Shown here one piece after another: positions 11,894 through 25,410 of a stretch of 64,000 bases of DNA (position 1 is the stretch's first letter; each line of letters opens with the position of its first letter). Location of the stretch: assembly GCF_003254395.2 (NCBI RefSeq), contig NC_037647.1:4638752-4702751 (forward strand). The letters run 5' to 3'. The position numbers and the translations under genes were made by a program. Under the pieces are notes generated by a model. The model ran no database searches. It saw only the letters and a list, made by a program, of their open reading frames with translations, and was not told the origin of the DNA. This stretch comes from Apis mellifera. Lineage: Eukaryota > Arthropoda > Insecta > Hymenoptera > Apidae.

Positions 11894-14800
11894 TTAGCCC
11901 AGTGAATCAACTGCGATCGTACTCAGACCTTTGGGACTAATAGTTGTTTTGAATTGCTCTGGTATTGGATATTCAACCTGTAAAAATATACCAAAAAAAG
12001 ATTAAAATAAAAATGTAAAAATAAATCTATATACTTAAATATTTAATAAACTTACATAATCTCCATTTCCTTTAGGTACCATAACATTCATTTCACTAGA
12101 TTTGCTACTAATAAATTCCACATCTAATGATTCCGAATTCAAATACATTTGACAACCATCTGTCTTGTCAATAGAAATTGTGGGAACTTTTCCTAAAACC
12201 TATAATTAGATAAAAAGGAAATAAGTTAATTTTGTACACACTTTATATACATTATCGATATTTATATATCGAGAAGTAACAATTGCTAATCGCAGTTTTT
12301 TTCAATTTTCCATATTTCACATAGTGTAGGTAAAAATAATTATAAATAGGAATTGATCACATTTTGAAACCTATAATTTGATTTTTATAATATATCTAAT
12401 ACATTTTACACCTCTTTTCAAAATGCATTGGCAATTCGGTAAGATTCTCTTCTATCTTTTCCTGTATAATTAATAACTATAATTAAAATTCAATATTTCG
12501 AGTCAAACAAATCTATCTCGTTCACTTAATCGACAAACAGGCGGAAATCTTGAACCTGTGCAAATGATCTGTGAAATTGATTGGAAAGAATGTCCAAAAG
12601 CAATCGCAAATTATATTTGGAGTGAGATTGTAACCGATGTCCTCGACTACTTGAGGAACGAAAGCATAGTCTGGCGGGTACAGAGAATTATTATTTTTGA
12701 CTTGCAATGAATTAGAAGTCTATGAATACATGAACATAGCGGTCAGGTAAGTTCTTATAACTAATAAGACTTTTTATATCTGAACGCTATGTTCACTATT
12801 TGTCATATGAAAAAAGGATCAAAATAATTATCTTTACAATATAAATACTTTACTAACCATATTAATATTTGAAGGTAGTAGCCGTATGTTCTTTACTCAT
12901 TATATTACTGCGTGCAATATATCTCAAAGTAAAACGTAGTAATAATGCCGCTATCGATAAAGATATTCTCAATAAAGTGGGATACAAAGTAGAAGATCTT
13001 GAATTGAAAGTTAACATATTAACATATAAACTTCAATATGGTAGTTGGCCTCTACCTCACCAAGTTCAGAAATCAAATTTCAAGAAAAATTTGCGAAATC
13101 TTAGACTAACTCTATCCAGTCCTAACGACCGCAATAATTGGATAAAACATGTTTTATTAAGGTATCAAAATTGTAATTATAATGATAATTTTTAATAATA
13201 TAGAAAAGATTAAAATATAAAAAATAAAAACTATAGGATTGTATTAAAAATTTTAAATTGAAAAGTATGTTTTTCTAGCCCCAGACATAAAGAATCATAC
13301 CTTTCATATTCAAAGTATTATCCTTCAGAGCATCATTTGACAGAATTGTTTGATGCAAAGAAAAAGAGTGTGTACCCTTACCTCCGGCAAGAAAACTTAC
13401 CAGTGGAATATAGTAGTAAATCATCTAAAAGTAGTAGTGACAAATCTCTCAAGTACAATCACAAATCCAAAATATTCTTCCAAATTCACTAATATTATTA
13501 ACATATTAAGATAATTTTACTTTCAGATTAAATTCTACGTTTAAAAATATAATGAAACGAAAGCATTATGATACATTCAAGAATGAAAATTATGAAATGC
13601 AATACAGAAATGCGATATCGCTACCATTATTTTCAAGAAGAAAATATAGTAAAACAGGAAGAAAAGCAAGAAAAGATGTGAAGGACACTGAAACCGGAAA
13701 AGTGACAACGGCTTGTAAGAAATTCACAAAAACCATAGACGATTGCAAAAGATATTTGAAGGAATTACACGATAGCAATAAAAATCTTGGACTGATCTGT
13801 AGTTCATCTGAAATTAGCTATGAATCCTCGATTAAAAATGTTTGGTCAGATACGCAGGTAAATAAATAAAATAAAATATTATTGTATTAAAAAGACAATA
13901 TTAAATTTGGATATTATATTATAAAAACAAAATTATTAATAACCTATCAAATCTTATTATAGCAGCAAAAATGTGTTGAAGCAAAAAATCCAATTAATTT
14001 AAATGAAAATTTCAACAATAAAGAAAATGATGATGAAAAAGAGGAAAGTAAAAAAATGAAGAACTATGAAAAAATTCATAACAAACAACAAAATAACGAT
14101 CAATGTTTAGAACTATCAAATGCGATCTATCCGGTATTACAATTAATTGACAAACGTTTATTACCTTCAAAAATGAATATATCATTTTATACTGACATGT
14201 TTCCTCAGCAATTAACGTCGAAGATGTTAATTCCACGTGAACGAAGAAAATACACAAAGACGTCTGAAGAAGCGTTGTATCAGGTAAAAAAGAAATTAGA
14301 AAGTTTACATAATGTTTTGCGTATGTACGAGTTACAAAAAGACGAGACAAAAATATCAGAGAAACAACAAGAAGACAATAACAAAATGAATAATACCTGC
14401 CAAAATGTTATGGACACACTTGTCTCGGTTACAACAGAAGGTAACAATCGAAATAGAATTAAAAAAACCAAAATAAATTTTAATAATAATAGTAGAAACA
14501 ACAGCAAGGAAATTCAACAAACAACTTCTAATAGTTCTGAACCATATGAAAGTGATGAAACAATAAAAAGTTCAATAGTATCAATACAAAATTATTCCAG
14601 TACACTTAACGCATATTGTGTAAATAATATAAATGATCCTTATTGTTTGCTTACGGAAAAATTTGATCAAAAAATATCTCCCAGAAATTATGATGAATTG
14701 GAGATAATTCCAAATAATCAAATTGTATATTCCTCTAGTGTTAAATATGAACGAATTCCTGAAAGAATTTATTATACTCTTTCATCTGATTCTTCTGATG

Positions 14801-17800
14801 GAAAAGAAGATAAAAAAAAAACTGCAATATCAGAAACTTTAACGTCATTTCCAAATGTATACATCAAAAATAATCAAACAAAGTCATTCAGTTTCTCTAA
14901 TCAATATCCAATTCCAATGGAAACTGATGAAGATATAATAATGACAACAACCTCGAGTCGAACGGAAGTATCAAAAGATAGTGAATTTGAAGATAAGTCG
15001 ACAGCATTGTTACTTCAAGAAGCATTGCAATTCAAGAAAGCTCTATTAACGCGCGTTGAACTAGAAAAATTATGTTATACAAATGATAAAAAAGAAGAAA
15101 TAAATAACGGATCAGAATCAGATCATGGTAAATATTCTTATATTAACAATAGTTTACAATCTAAATTTTTGGATATCATATCAGAAGAACAATCAGTTAG
15201 TAGTTCTACTGAAAAAACCAGTAGAACTTATATGTTTTTCAATTTGAAACAAGACAAACAATTTAATAATGATATATTAGATTTTACCCAACGAAATGAT
15301 TTCAATACACATAAAAAATATTTGGACTCAAAACACACTCTTAGTTCACCTTCTGAATATTTTAGCTTTTGTAATATAACTCAGAAAGAAAATACAATTA
15401 ATAGTAGTCAGCTATCTTTACCAAATCATACTCATTTTCAAGAAAACGAATCTATAGAAGTAATTCCAAGTACATTGCAAATAGAATATTTAAATGATAC
15501 TTTGAATGAATCTAATGACAAGCTTATAACATTTTCAAGTTGTTTGAATACAACAGAAACAAATGTGAATGAACAACAAATATGTTATGATTGTATGAAT
15601 AAAACACAGAATTTCAGAGAACATTTCACACATATAAATAATATAAATGAATTTATAACTCAAAATATTAATAGCGTAGAATTATTTTCAGAAGATTTAG
15701 ATACTCCTTCAATAAAAAAAATTGAAAATTCCAATAAAAATATAACTTCTAATTTTCTTAATACTGAATCTCTGAAACAATATAGCAGTGTTAAAAGTAT
15801 TAAAAATATAGATGATACATCAAAACTAAATATATTGAATGATAAAGAACATATTGAAGATAATGAAATTTTATCATGCAATTCAAATTTAACTTTAAAA
15901 AGAAATCCTGGCGCATGTTCGCTATTCGAACAAACAGTGACACATGTACATGCAAATAAAATATTAGAAATAGATGATTTACTTGAAAGTAGTGATCCAA
16001 TAAATGATGATGAATTATCATTCAATGAAAGTAAAGAAACTGCGTTTGAAATGAATTTAATACAGGATTCATTAACATCCTGTATACATTTTTCTAATGA
16101 TTCTAATTATCCAGAACCATCATCTGTTACAATATTAGTTAACAAATCAGTAGATGAAGATAAATTGATTGATTTAGATTGGTTAAATGTCAACAATGAT
16201 TTCAGTGATGATGAGAAAAATATAAAAACATATTCAACAAACACAATTACTCTTCAAAAATATAGTACAACAAATACAGATAATTATAAAGAAACAAAAA
16301 CTCATTATATCAAAAATGATAAACTTGAAGATGAAAAAATTAATTCAAGCATACAAAATTCATTTGAAAATCTAGATAAAAAAGAAATAGTTAGAGATCC
16401 GGATTTTTATAAATCTTATTCCAATCTCATTTCTCCACATAGTAGTATGTACTTTACAGATGAAGCTTCAAGTTCCAACATAAAATTAAATACTCATAAT
16501 TCAAAACTTTATAAAGGTTATTTACATTCTAATATATATACACAAAATAATAAAGAAAATGAATTATGTTGTGAGAATAAACATTTGAAACATACAAAAA
16601 ATATTGAAACATTTTCAATTTCGACGTTGAATGAAAAGAAAAAAACAAATTTCCCAATTTCGACAAACAATGATAAATCTTTTTTCAAAATTTCAAATGA
16701 TATATCAGAGAGTAAACAAAATTTATCAGAATCTAACAAAATACATAATGAAAATGATCTACTTTCTAAAACTTGTATAGAAAATAAGGATACATTATTA
16801 ATTAAAGAAAGAAAAATTTCAGAAAAAGAAAATGATATTTTGAACAATAAAAATTCAATTTCTTATAAGGATATTAGAAATTATAATTTAATATCTACAG
16901 AAAATGTTTTATCAAATGAGATATTATCCAATTCGATAAATAATAATGAAAAATTAGAGCAATATATTACATCGTCAAATCTACCTCCGCAACAAATTTC
17001 TCCAAGGGAAACGAAAGAAAATAAAACAATGAAAAAAATAAATACGACAGTGAAATCACGAAGTCATGAAAATTATATTTCCAATATCGAAAAATTAAAG
17101 AAAACAAATTTACAGAATTTAAAATGCTTAAAATCTGATTTATTGAACACGGGTCGAATTAAAATAGAAAATAATAAAAATATAACATATACAAAATTAA
17201 GAGATCTATCGGCAGAACCTAAACGTAATACGGAAAATAGTATTAAATTAGATAAAAAAAGATCACGATCACAAATAAGTTTTCGAACAAACGAATTACT
17301 AAAAGAAGTAACATTACAATCACATGAATTCCCAAGCAATAAAAATTCTATAAATTACACTAAATCATTAGAAACGAAATTTAAATTAAAAAGTCCTTTA
17401 AAATCTTTGACACCAACGCCGAAAACGTCTTCAAGATCTTGTATACCGATTTTGAAAAGCCGTTTGGAAGCAGCTCGAAAGATTGAAAATGAATCGCGAC
17501 CTAAAAGTCCAACGAGAGGACCGCTAACAATGACTATGTCCTGGAGAGATAATATATGTAACAAAAATCAAAATGTAACAGATGAAGTTCAAGTAGAAGG
17601 TAAAACAAGAAATAATGATCCGCCTATAGAAGGAGTAAATTATGCAGAAAAGATAAATAATAGTGGTAATCATAATCAAGATTCAATAAAAATATCGCAA
17701 AATAACGTAAATGAAAATGCTGATAATAATATTATCTCGCAAGAACAAATGATAATATATGTTAACATATTTACAAAATATGACGATAATACTACAAAAA

Positions 17801-20800
17801 TAGTGAATCCAAATAAATTTCTGGATTATATGAAGAATAGAAAATTAAATATAGAACAATTGCAAGAAAATCAAGTTAACAAGAAACATTCTGAACTTCA
17901 TGAGACTTCCACAAAAAATGAGAAAGATACAATACATAAAATTGTTACAGTCGTTTCTTCTGTTATAGATGGTAATGAATTAAATGAAACTACGTCAACT
18001 AAATCATCAACATTAAAACCACAAAAAACTTCGTTGTCAAATATTTTACTAAATGGTCAATTAAAAAATTTATGTTTCTTATCTGTTGAACAAAGAGAAA
18101 TCGATGTAACTGCCAAACCTTCTGTTGTTGATACTAGCACATCGATATCAGATTTAGATAATATTTCAAAGATATCAAAAAGTACATTAAATAAATTTCA
18201 AATATGCGGAACACCTAAAGAATTAAACAATGAGGAATATATAGCGTTACTAGAAATTCTTCATCAGGAATCCAATTTTGTACATTTACGAGAATTGCAA
18301 AATATTTGTAAAAAACTTGTATCGGAACATCCAAAAATCTAAGCAAAATTTAATCACAAATATAAAATATTCATCTGTATTTATAAAATTCATAATTAAT
18401 AATGGCACTTATATATATATATATTTTTTTTTGTAATATTACACTTTTATTTCAAGATATAGAACATAAACTAAATGTAATTATATTGTATATGTATATA
18501 CTTATTTGGAAATAAATATATTTTTTACACAATATTTTATGTAATAAAAAATAGATCCTATTGCATTTTTTTTATAAACAATAAAAATAAATAACATACC
18601 TGCATTTGCACACTTTGACAATTGACGAATTCAATACTTGATACAACGGAGTCGAAAACAACAGATGATTTACGACATGAATCCATAACAATGGAATTAA
18701 CTTTGCCTTTAATAACTAAAGTACTATCTTGACATCGAAACATGTAGATTACATTGTTCATTTCCACATTATCAATAAGTAAATCTTTATTAGCTTTATG
18801 ATATTCCTATAATAAATGCAATGTTTTATAAATAAAATAATTTTTAATAAAATAAATAAATATTATTATTTACCACAAGCCATTTTTTTCCATCTCTAGT
18901 AAATACAGGAGGTTTATCAATTGGTGCATTTGCAGATGGTACTGTTTTTGTTGGTACAGTATTACCAACAATTGGTGCTTTAAATGGTGCTGGCCCAGTT
19001 CTCAGTGAAGGATTTTTATGTGTTTGCATATCTGACGTAACTTTCTTTAAATCTATAAATATTGATTAATTTTAAAGATTTTATTACTTGAATAAAATTA
19101 ATATTTAATAACTGTGCTATGTTTACTTTTTGTAATAGCTTCTCCTTGATTAATTTCAGCGAAAAGAGCACTTCTATCATCACTAATATTTGCTGGTATT
19201 ATGTCTGCCATAGGCATACATGGTGGTGGAGGTGGTGGTATGCCTACTGGTGCAGAGCCAGTTTTTGCCCATACTAATCCTGTAGTATGATGCTGACGCA
19301 CATATTGCTGCAGATCACTTAATGTTTGTATCCAAGCTTTACACCATTCAGCATGTACTTTATCTCTGTAAATATAAAAAACTATATGAACTCTATATCA
19401 GTAATTAATTTCTAACATAAAAAAAATTATAAGTTATAGAAAACAAGAAAAATATTTGATTTATTATTGAATTAATTGAAAAACTAAAATAAAAACTTAC
19501 TTTTCTTTCCATTCCTTTAAAACACGATTTGTATAAAATTGTCCAGCATCATTCATTTCTTTTACATAAGGAGCTGGAGTAGGTGATACTGCAACCCAAC
19601 CCAAAGCTGGAATACTTTCACTAATTGCTGATAGATGATTGAAAAATTGAGATCCTCTATTTTTTTCGCGAAATTCTTGAATTTGTTGAATTTGTGTAGA
19701 TGTAGGTGCAAGAAGAGAAATTTGTTCTGATTGATTTGCTGGAGATGAGCGGCTTGCTGCAGTTTGAATGAATTCCAATTGAATTCTATAAAAAAATATT
19801 ATAATATTTAATACTTTATACAATCTCAAAAATATTAGAATTCATTAGTAGTAAAATATTTACTTAAATGCTTTTTCTACAAGTTTGCTATGAATAGCTA
19901 CATCACCACCAATTTTCTCACTTAGTTGAAGATATTCTTTCACAGGACCAGCTAAAAAATCTTCATATCCTGCGACTGACATGATGATAAAATTATCTGC
20001 TATTTTTTTATCTATTGAATGAGAAGATGAGACAGACAATATTGAATCACTATTTTGTATGGATTGAGACCTTTTTGGTGATGGTGTATTTGTTTGAACA
20101 GCAGAATCTTGAGTTTCAATTATAGATTGGCCTCTTACTTTTTCTAGTCTTCTTGTAACGTTTTCTAATCTATTTACCAATTCTTCTAAATGTTCTTCCT
20201 TCTCATTAGCTTCACAACCTTCAATTATAATATATTTTTTACTTAAAATTGAAATATTCTAGAATTATTAATATGAGAAAATTATATTATTTTTTATTTT
20301 TAATAAAATAATTACTAATACATGCAATACATGCAAATAATAAAAAAAAATATAATTTATATCCATAAAATTTAGTAAAAAAATAAGTATTTTTTACAAT
20401 AAATGCAATATTTGAAAACGAAAATAATAAATTCATAACTAAACTAATGATTATAAAACAATTATAAAATATAAAATTCTCATTAATCAAAGATATTCCA
20501 AAAATTCGCATTTATAGCGAGTATATTAAATATAGAATGAATGTATAAATAGTTACATCAACATCCATAGCCACTAGATCATTAAATTGCAAGCAATAAA
20601 TAATATTAGATTATAAATTTATATAATATTCATAAATTGATTAAATAAATTTATGTATACTTGGAAATGTACATAAAATTAATTTATTCCAAATATATGA
20701 AATCATTTCATATCTATAAATACACATTTCATAATAAATGAATTTTATAAAAATTAATTACATTAAACTATATTATAATTATATTAGAAATTCTAATTTA

Positions 20801-23800
20801 AAACAAATTCACATTGCTACAATTAATTTTCATGTGTTTTCATAATTTTAATTAAAAATTTATGAAATATATTAGAATAAAAATTAAAAATAACTTCCTT
20901 TAATTAGTTTGAAATTTATAATAAAATATAAAATAATAAAAATAATTCGTTACCGCTGCTTCAATTTATGATTAATAGCACTTTAATTTCTTTTTTTTTT
21001 AATTAAAAATTATTTTTATATAGATAAAGATTTTTACATACGAAATAATATATAATCTTTTCAGAAACGCTCGAAGAACTAAACTACAGTTCTAATGATA
21101 TTCAATACGAGTTGCCGCAAACTATTCTTAGGAAATCTGCGAAAATTGAATCATGCGTAGGTAGATATCATTCTGTATAGAATCTCACAGAATTATAAAT
21201 AATTAATAATTAAAAATTCTTCGCATATTTATATTATATGTATAATTACTTATTTGTATAAAATTAAAAATATATTATTGAAAAGAATTCTGGAATATTT
21301 ATTGATATTTTATACTTACAATTAAAACAAAATAAATGGTTTTACAAACAAAAACAAAAATTATAAATATAGAATATTTTTAGTATCTTTTTTTTTAATG
21401 ATAACAACTTATAAAATAATAAACTGAATATTAAAAAAATTAAAAAATAGTAATTAATAACACTATATCATTTAATAACATGGATATATGAAATTAGTAT
21501 AAAATTTTTATTATTTTTCACAATTTAGAAATAATAAAATAATGAAAAAAAATTCGCAATGCATATTCATGTGTATCTTTTATATAAAAATATGCTATCT
21601 GTAAAATTTTAATATAAAATCTAAAATCAAATATTCATAAAAATAAAAAACAAAAAATAATATTATTAAAAAAATAAAATAAAATATAAGTGTAAGTATA
21701 TATATATATATATATATAGATTGTTTTAGAACATAAATAATTTTGTTAAGAAGATTAATAATAAATTTGAAGATTTAAAGAAGCTTAAAAGATTTCGTTT
21801 TAAATAATAAATAATAAATAAATATAATGCATTTTTCCTTCAACGTTTATATTCGACTTTAAAATTTTATCATAATTTTTAATGAAATTAGATAGTATTA
21901 TTAATTCCATTGTAACAGTGATTTAAAATATAAAAATATAAATTCAAATTTAAATATAGATGATGAATTATTATATAAAATATTGTAATTTTAATATTGT
22001 AATTTATGAATTTAAATAGACATTATTAAATAATTTTTTAATACTTTTAAAACTTTTTAACCTTTAAATACAAATATTTCTAACAACATACATATATGTT
22101 ATATGCATATTATACACTTCATTAGTCTCAATTTCAAACAATCACAAAATATTTTTCACTTTAAAACATAATCGATAAATAAGAATAAATTTTTTTAATA
22201 TTTGTATTCAATACTCTTAAGTTAATAAACAAATAAATTCGAACAGAAGATTTAAAAATCATACAAAGTAAGAAATGGATTTAGAATGAGCCCTAACCAG
22301 CGTGCACCATCGGTCCTAGGGGGTCGAACCTCACTCTGTGCTCCGTCGCATTTTGCGCGGCATGCAATAAATCGGAGAAGAATCTATGACGTCTTAAAGC
22401 TAGTTCATCACGAGCAACTGGCGTCGCCGGTGGTTCCTGCATTCCACTGCATTCTTCTGAATCACCATCTTCTTCTTCCGAAAGCCACCGAGGAATTGAT
22501 GAAACTGCGCATTGTATATCCGAATATAGATTTCGTCTATTTAGGTATGTGTTACTCAATGAATGCAATTTCCCCATTCATAATTTAAAATCAATTCTAT
22601 GAAAATAATAATAAAGTTATCATGGAAATTAACATTTTTTTAAAAAAGGCACAGTAAGATGAATGAATCAATTCATCTTTTCAATTGTATAAGTTTGTTA
22701 ATTTCAATTTTATAAAAATCTGATATTTTTATTATTTCAAAATAATTTGACCAAGATTATATTCATAAAAAAAATAATTATATATATATATATATATATA
22801 ATATATTATACTAATAAATAATATATAATATATTATAATAATAAATAATATAATATATATAATATAATAATAATAATAATAATAATATAAATATAAATAT
22901 ATATTATTATAATTATAATATATTTATATTATTATTAAAAATAATACTTATTATTAAAAATAAAATGATTTGATTTATAATATTAATAAAGTAAATCGAG
23001 TATAAAGAAATTTTTTTAGCTTTTTTAGCTTTTCACTTAAAAAAGTGAAGTTTTAGCAGGAAAATGAAATATGAAGTGAGCAAATTGCATATTTAAATAT
23101 GTGTATATCAACCATCTTATACATGTATTATAACTCCGCAATGAAAATATACCTGGCGGCGTTTTTTTATTTGCATTGGTATCATTCGGACAAGCTTCAA
23201 AAACGGAATCATCACCTTCCTCTTCTGGTCCATCATCAATTGTTCTCTCGATATACGCGGAAGAATTATAAAGATTGGTTTTAATAGTACCAGAGATTCC
23301 AGAATTTAATATTGCCTTCATCATTCCATTCTCATTACTCCCATTATCATTTCCATTTATATTATCATTTTCCTCTACTTTTTCATTTCTATTTGCATTT
23401 TTAATTCTGTTTAGCTCTTTATTTTTGTTTTCTATATTTGTTCGATCACTCGCATTTTCTTTATCATCATTATTGTCAGCATCATTCAATTTCTTTATCG
23501 ATTCTATTCGTAATCGAGAATTATCATTATTCTCATCTCGCTTGCCGATAGGTAATGGACTCTTGACAGTTAAATCATCGATTATTTCCACACTATTATT
23601 CTCCATTGACGAAGAAACTTTCTCAAATCTCTGTATATTACCATTCAGCTTCTTTTCTTCTTCGATCGGTCCATTTTCTTCAGTTTTTAAGGAATCAGTA
23701 TTAACCAATTGCGAGTCAATCGCTTTTTGATTTTGCTTTGGCGTCGACTTCGTCATTTCGCTATTCGGCTTCTCCTTTTTTGAGCTCTTATTGCACACAC

Positions 23801-23813
23801 AGCATTTAAACAT
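11894..23813 (-). CDS. capt: Adenylyl cyclase-associated protein (capulet), long isoform
   Basis: Actin-monomer recycling factor. Exons in transcript order: 23813-23153, 22504-22298, 20218-19864, 19785-19501, 19365-19127, 19052-18874, 18806-18600, 12199-12056, 11977-11894 (stop). Phases close to 786 residues. Canonical CAP begins in exon 3 with the oligomerisation helix (EELVNRLENVTRRLEKV). It continues with the helical-folded domain, a proline run (GIPPPPPP), a WH2-like LFAEINQGEAIT segment and the beta-helical CARP domain (KGKVNSI, GKVPTISIDKTDGC, KSSEMNVMVP, PEQFK). The first two exons add about 289 residues not found in ordinary CAP: an N-terminus MFKCCVCNKSSKKEK, possibly palmitoylated, then a low-complexity acidic region and a compact segment with RWLSEEEDG and HRFFSDLL. 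The ATG at 23813 is used because the open frame further upstream has only a TTG. The exon 2 acceptor (GCGCAG) was chosen by phase and is the weakest junction. A shorter isoform starting elsewhere is likely. Confidence 0.9.
12564..18342 (+). CDS. Nested unrecognised 1761-aa protein inside a capulet intron
   Basis: Lies wholly within the 6.4-kb capulet intron (12200-18599), on the opposite strand. Exons: 12564-12677, 12875-13161, 13279-13452, 13527-13857 and 13963-18342. All four junctions agree in phase (0, 2, 2, 0) and the sum is 1762 codons with stop. A perfect TACTAAC branch-point sequence (12849) precedes exon 2. The product starts MICEIDWKECPKAI, has one hydrophobic segment at about residues 37-56 (VVAVCSLLIILLRAIYL) followed by basic residues, then a huge Asn/Ser/Lys/Ile-rich disordered region encoded by the 4.4-kb last exon. 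A more conserved-looking basic patch lies near residue 1460 (SRLEAARKIE, RPKSPTRGP), and a helical C-terminus at about 1720-1761 (EYIALLEILHQES). I recognise no domain and assign no function; a single-pass membrane-anchored or cytoskeletal protein is a guess. The start exon is the least certain part. Confidence 0.75.
18511..18516 (+). terminator. Poly(A) signal of the nested gene
   Basis: AATAAA about 170 bases after the nested gene's stop. It falls only 84 bases short of the capulet exon ending at 18600 (opposite strand), so the two transcription units fit tightly without coding overlap. Confidence 0.5.
20219..22297. other. Capulet intron 2, likely short-isoform promoter area
   Basis: About 2.1 kb of AT-rich intron between the extension exons and the canonical CAP exons. 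A less AT-rich patch at 21060-21180 (CTCGAAGAACTAAACTACAG ... TTGCCGC) could be an alternative promoter or 5' UTR for ordinary-length CAP. No coding first exon could be proved. Confidence 0.35.
22777..22925. repeat. (AT)n / (TAA)n microsatellite cluster
   Basis: Mixed AT and ATA/TAA repeats, including a (TAA)~8 run near 22866-22886, in capulet intron 1. Confidence 0.85.
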
Positions 23814-25410
23814 CGTCAATATCGATTATAGATTTTCGTTATATCAGTAATAAACGTTTTCAGCGCTTATCGAACTTTGATACTTTCAAACTAATAGTGA
23901 TACACAATGATTATGTATATGTCATGTGATATCGTTTTTTCCAGCCGGTTTCGATAGTATCAATCCGTTCGAATCAATCGATTTGAAAAATGCGATAAAA
24001 TTTATCAAGATGATGTTTTCGTATTAATAAAAAAAAAGTATTAACTTGCACAACATGAATAATCTCATAATGTGAAACATGTGTATTGACAATTAATTTA
24101 AAATTTTATTTTAAATATCGTATTTTAATATCATATATTAAATATCGTATTTTTTAATTGTAACAATTAAAATAGAAAACAGTATAAATATTTTTTAATA
24201 TGTAACGAGTATTGAAAATATTATAGATAATAACATTGAATATAATTTAAGTTTAAGTTATAATTTAAGCTATAATTTAAGCTCAGTAATAGAATCTAAA
24301 TATTTTAGTTCTGCTAGTCTTTCTCAAACAACGGAACTAAATAACGAATACATATGTTTCAACCGGATTTCCCACGGAAATCACGCACTATAAATTGTTC
24401 AGTGTGCAGTCATAGGAATTATATTTACTTACAATCAATTAATGTATATATATCTATTAATATTATAAATTAATAATTAAATACATAATGTAAGAAAAAT
24501 AATAAAATCATTAATTAATACTTCTTATTTCCTTTCTGTATACAAGTTATTAATTAACTTGATTAACATTAATACAATCATTAACAATCAATAATTATTG
24601 AAAGAAATTTATATTTATTATTTTATTAATATAACAAAGATAAAATATTTAAGTAATTTTTATCTACTTATTCTATTCTAATTATATTATTATTTTAACG
24701 ATTCAAATTCTATCATTTATAAGCAACAGTTTCTAGAAAAATTTTCATAACATTGTCATCATATATAATTATTATTGCAACGAAATCACAATATTTTTAA
24801 GAAATTGTACATGGATGAAATCTATCATATATTTTCCCCGCGAATTTCTCTTAATGGCGTGATAATCGATTCCAACAACGCCCAAGTTTACGTTACGTTT
24901 TCCAGATCAGTATAACATATGTGAAAATTGAGGTTATATATATATATATTAACTATATATAAAAAAAAATCAGTTCTTAAATATTTCGAAATATTAAATG
25001 CTTATAACTTTTGAATAAAAGATAATAAATTTTGCATAAAAAAAAATATATAAATTATTTTCTAATAATAACCATTAATTTTTCCACGCAATCTACATTC
25101 ATATTTTTTATAATAAAAACATGTGATAATATATATATGATAATAAAAACAAAGAAATAAGTAGCATTAGTCAATAAATAAACATACATACATAAATAAC
25201 ATCATCATAAGCACATGTGGTTTTAATAACATACAAATAACACGAGGAACTGAATTATATATAAACAAATGCGCAATTATCATAGAAAATTTACATACTT
25301 TTATCTGCAATAAATCAATTATATAAATTAAATTATATAGAACAAAATTAACAATGTGCTCAACAAAATTATTATACAATCAATCAATCTTTACTCAGAG
25401 ATTTACACAA
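23814..25410. other. Intergenic, upstream of capulet
   Basis: AT-rich with three GC-richer islets: 23930-24000, 24340-24420 (includes CCGGATTTCCCACGGAAATC, an imperfect inverted repeat) and 24820-24910. These are plausible promoter elements for capulet on the minus strand. No gene was seen. Confidence 0.4.

Noticed and set aside
12522..12707. 61-codon minus-strand frame
   Set aside because: Starts at a non-ATG codon and overlaps the plus-strand exon that joins in phase to the nested gene.
14012..17564. Many minus-strand frames of 70-120 codons
   Set aside because: Phe/Leu/Ser-rich antisense shadows of the nested gene's last exon.
22286..22588. 100-codon plus-strand frame
   Set aside because: Antisense to capulet exon 2, whose phase and donor fit the CAP transcript.
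23275..23730. 151-codon plus-strand frame
   Set aside because: Ser/Phe/Leu-rich mirror of the Lys/Glu/Asn-rich capulet exon 1.
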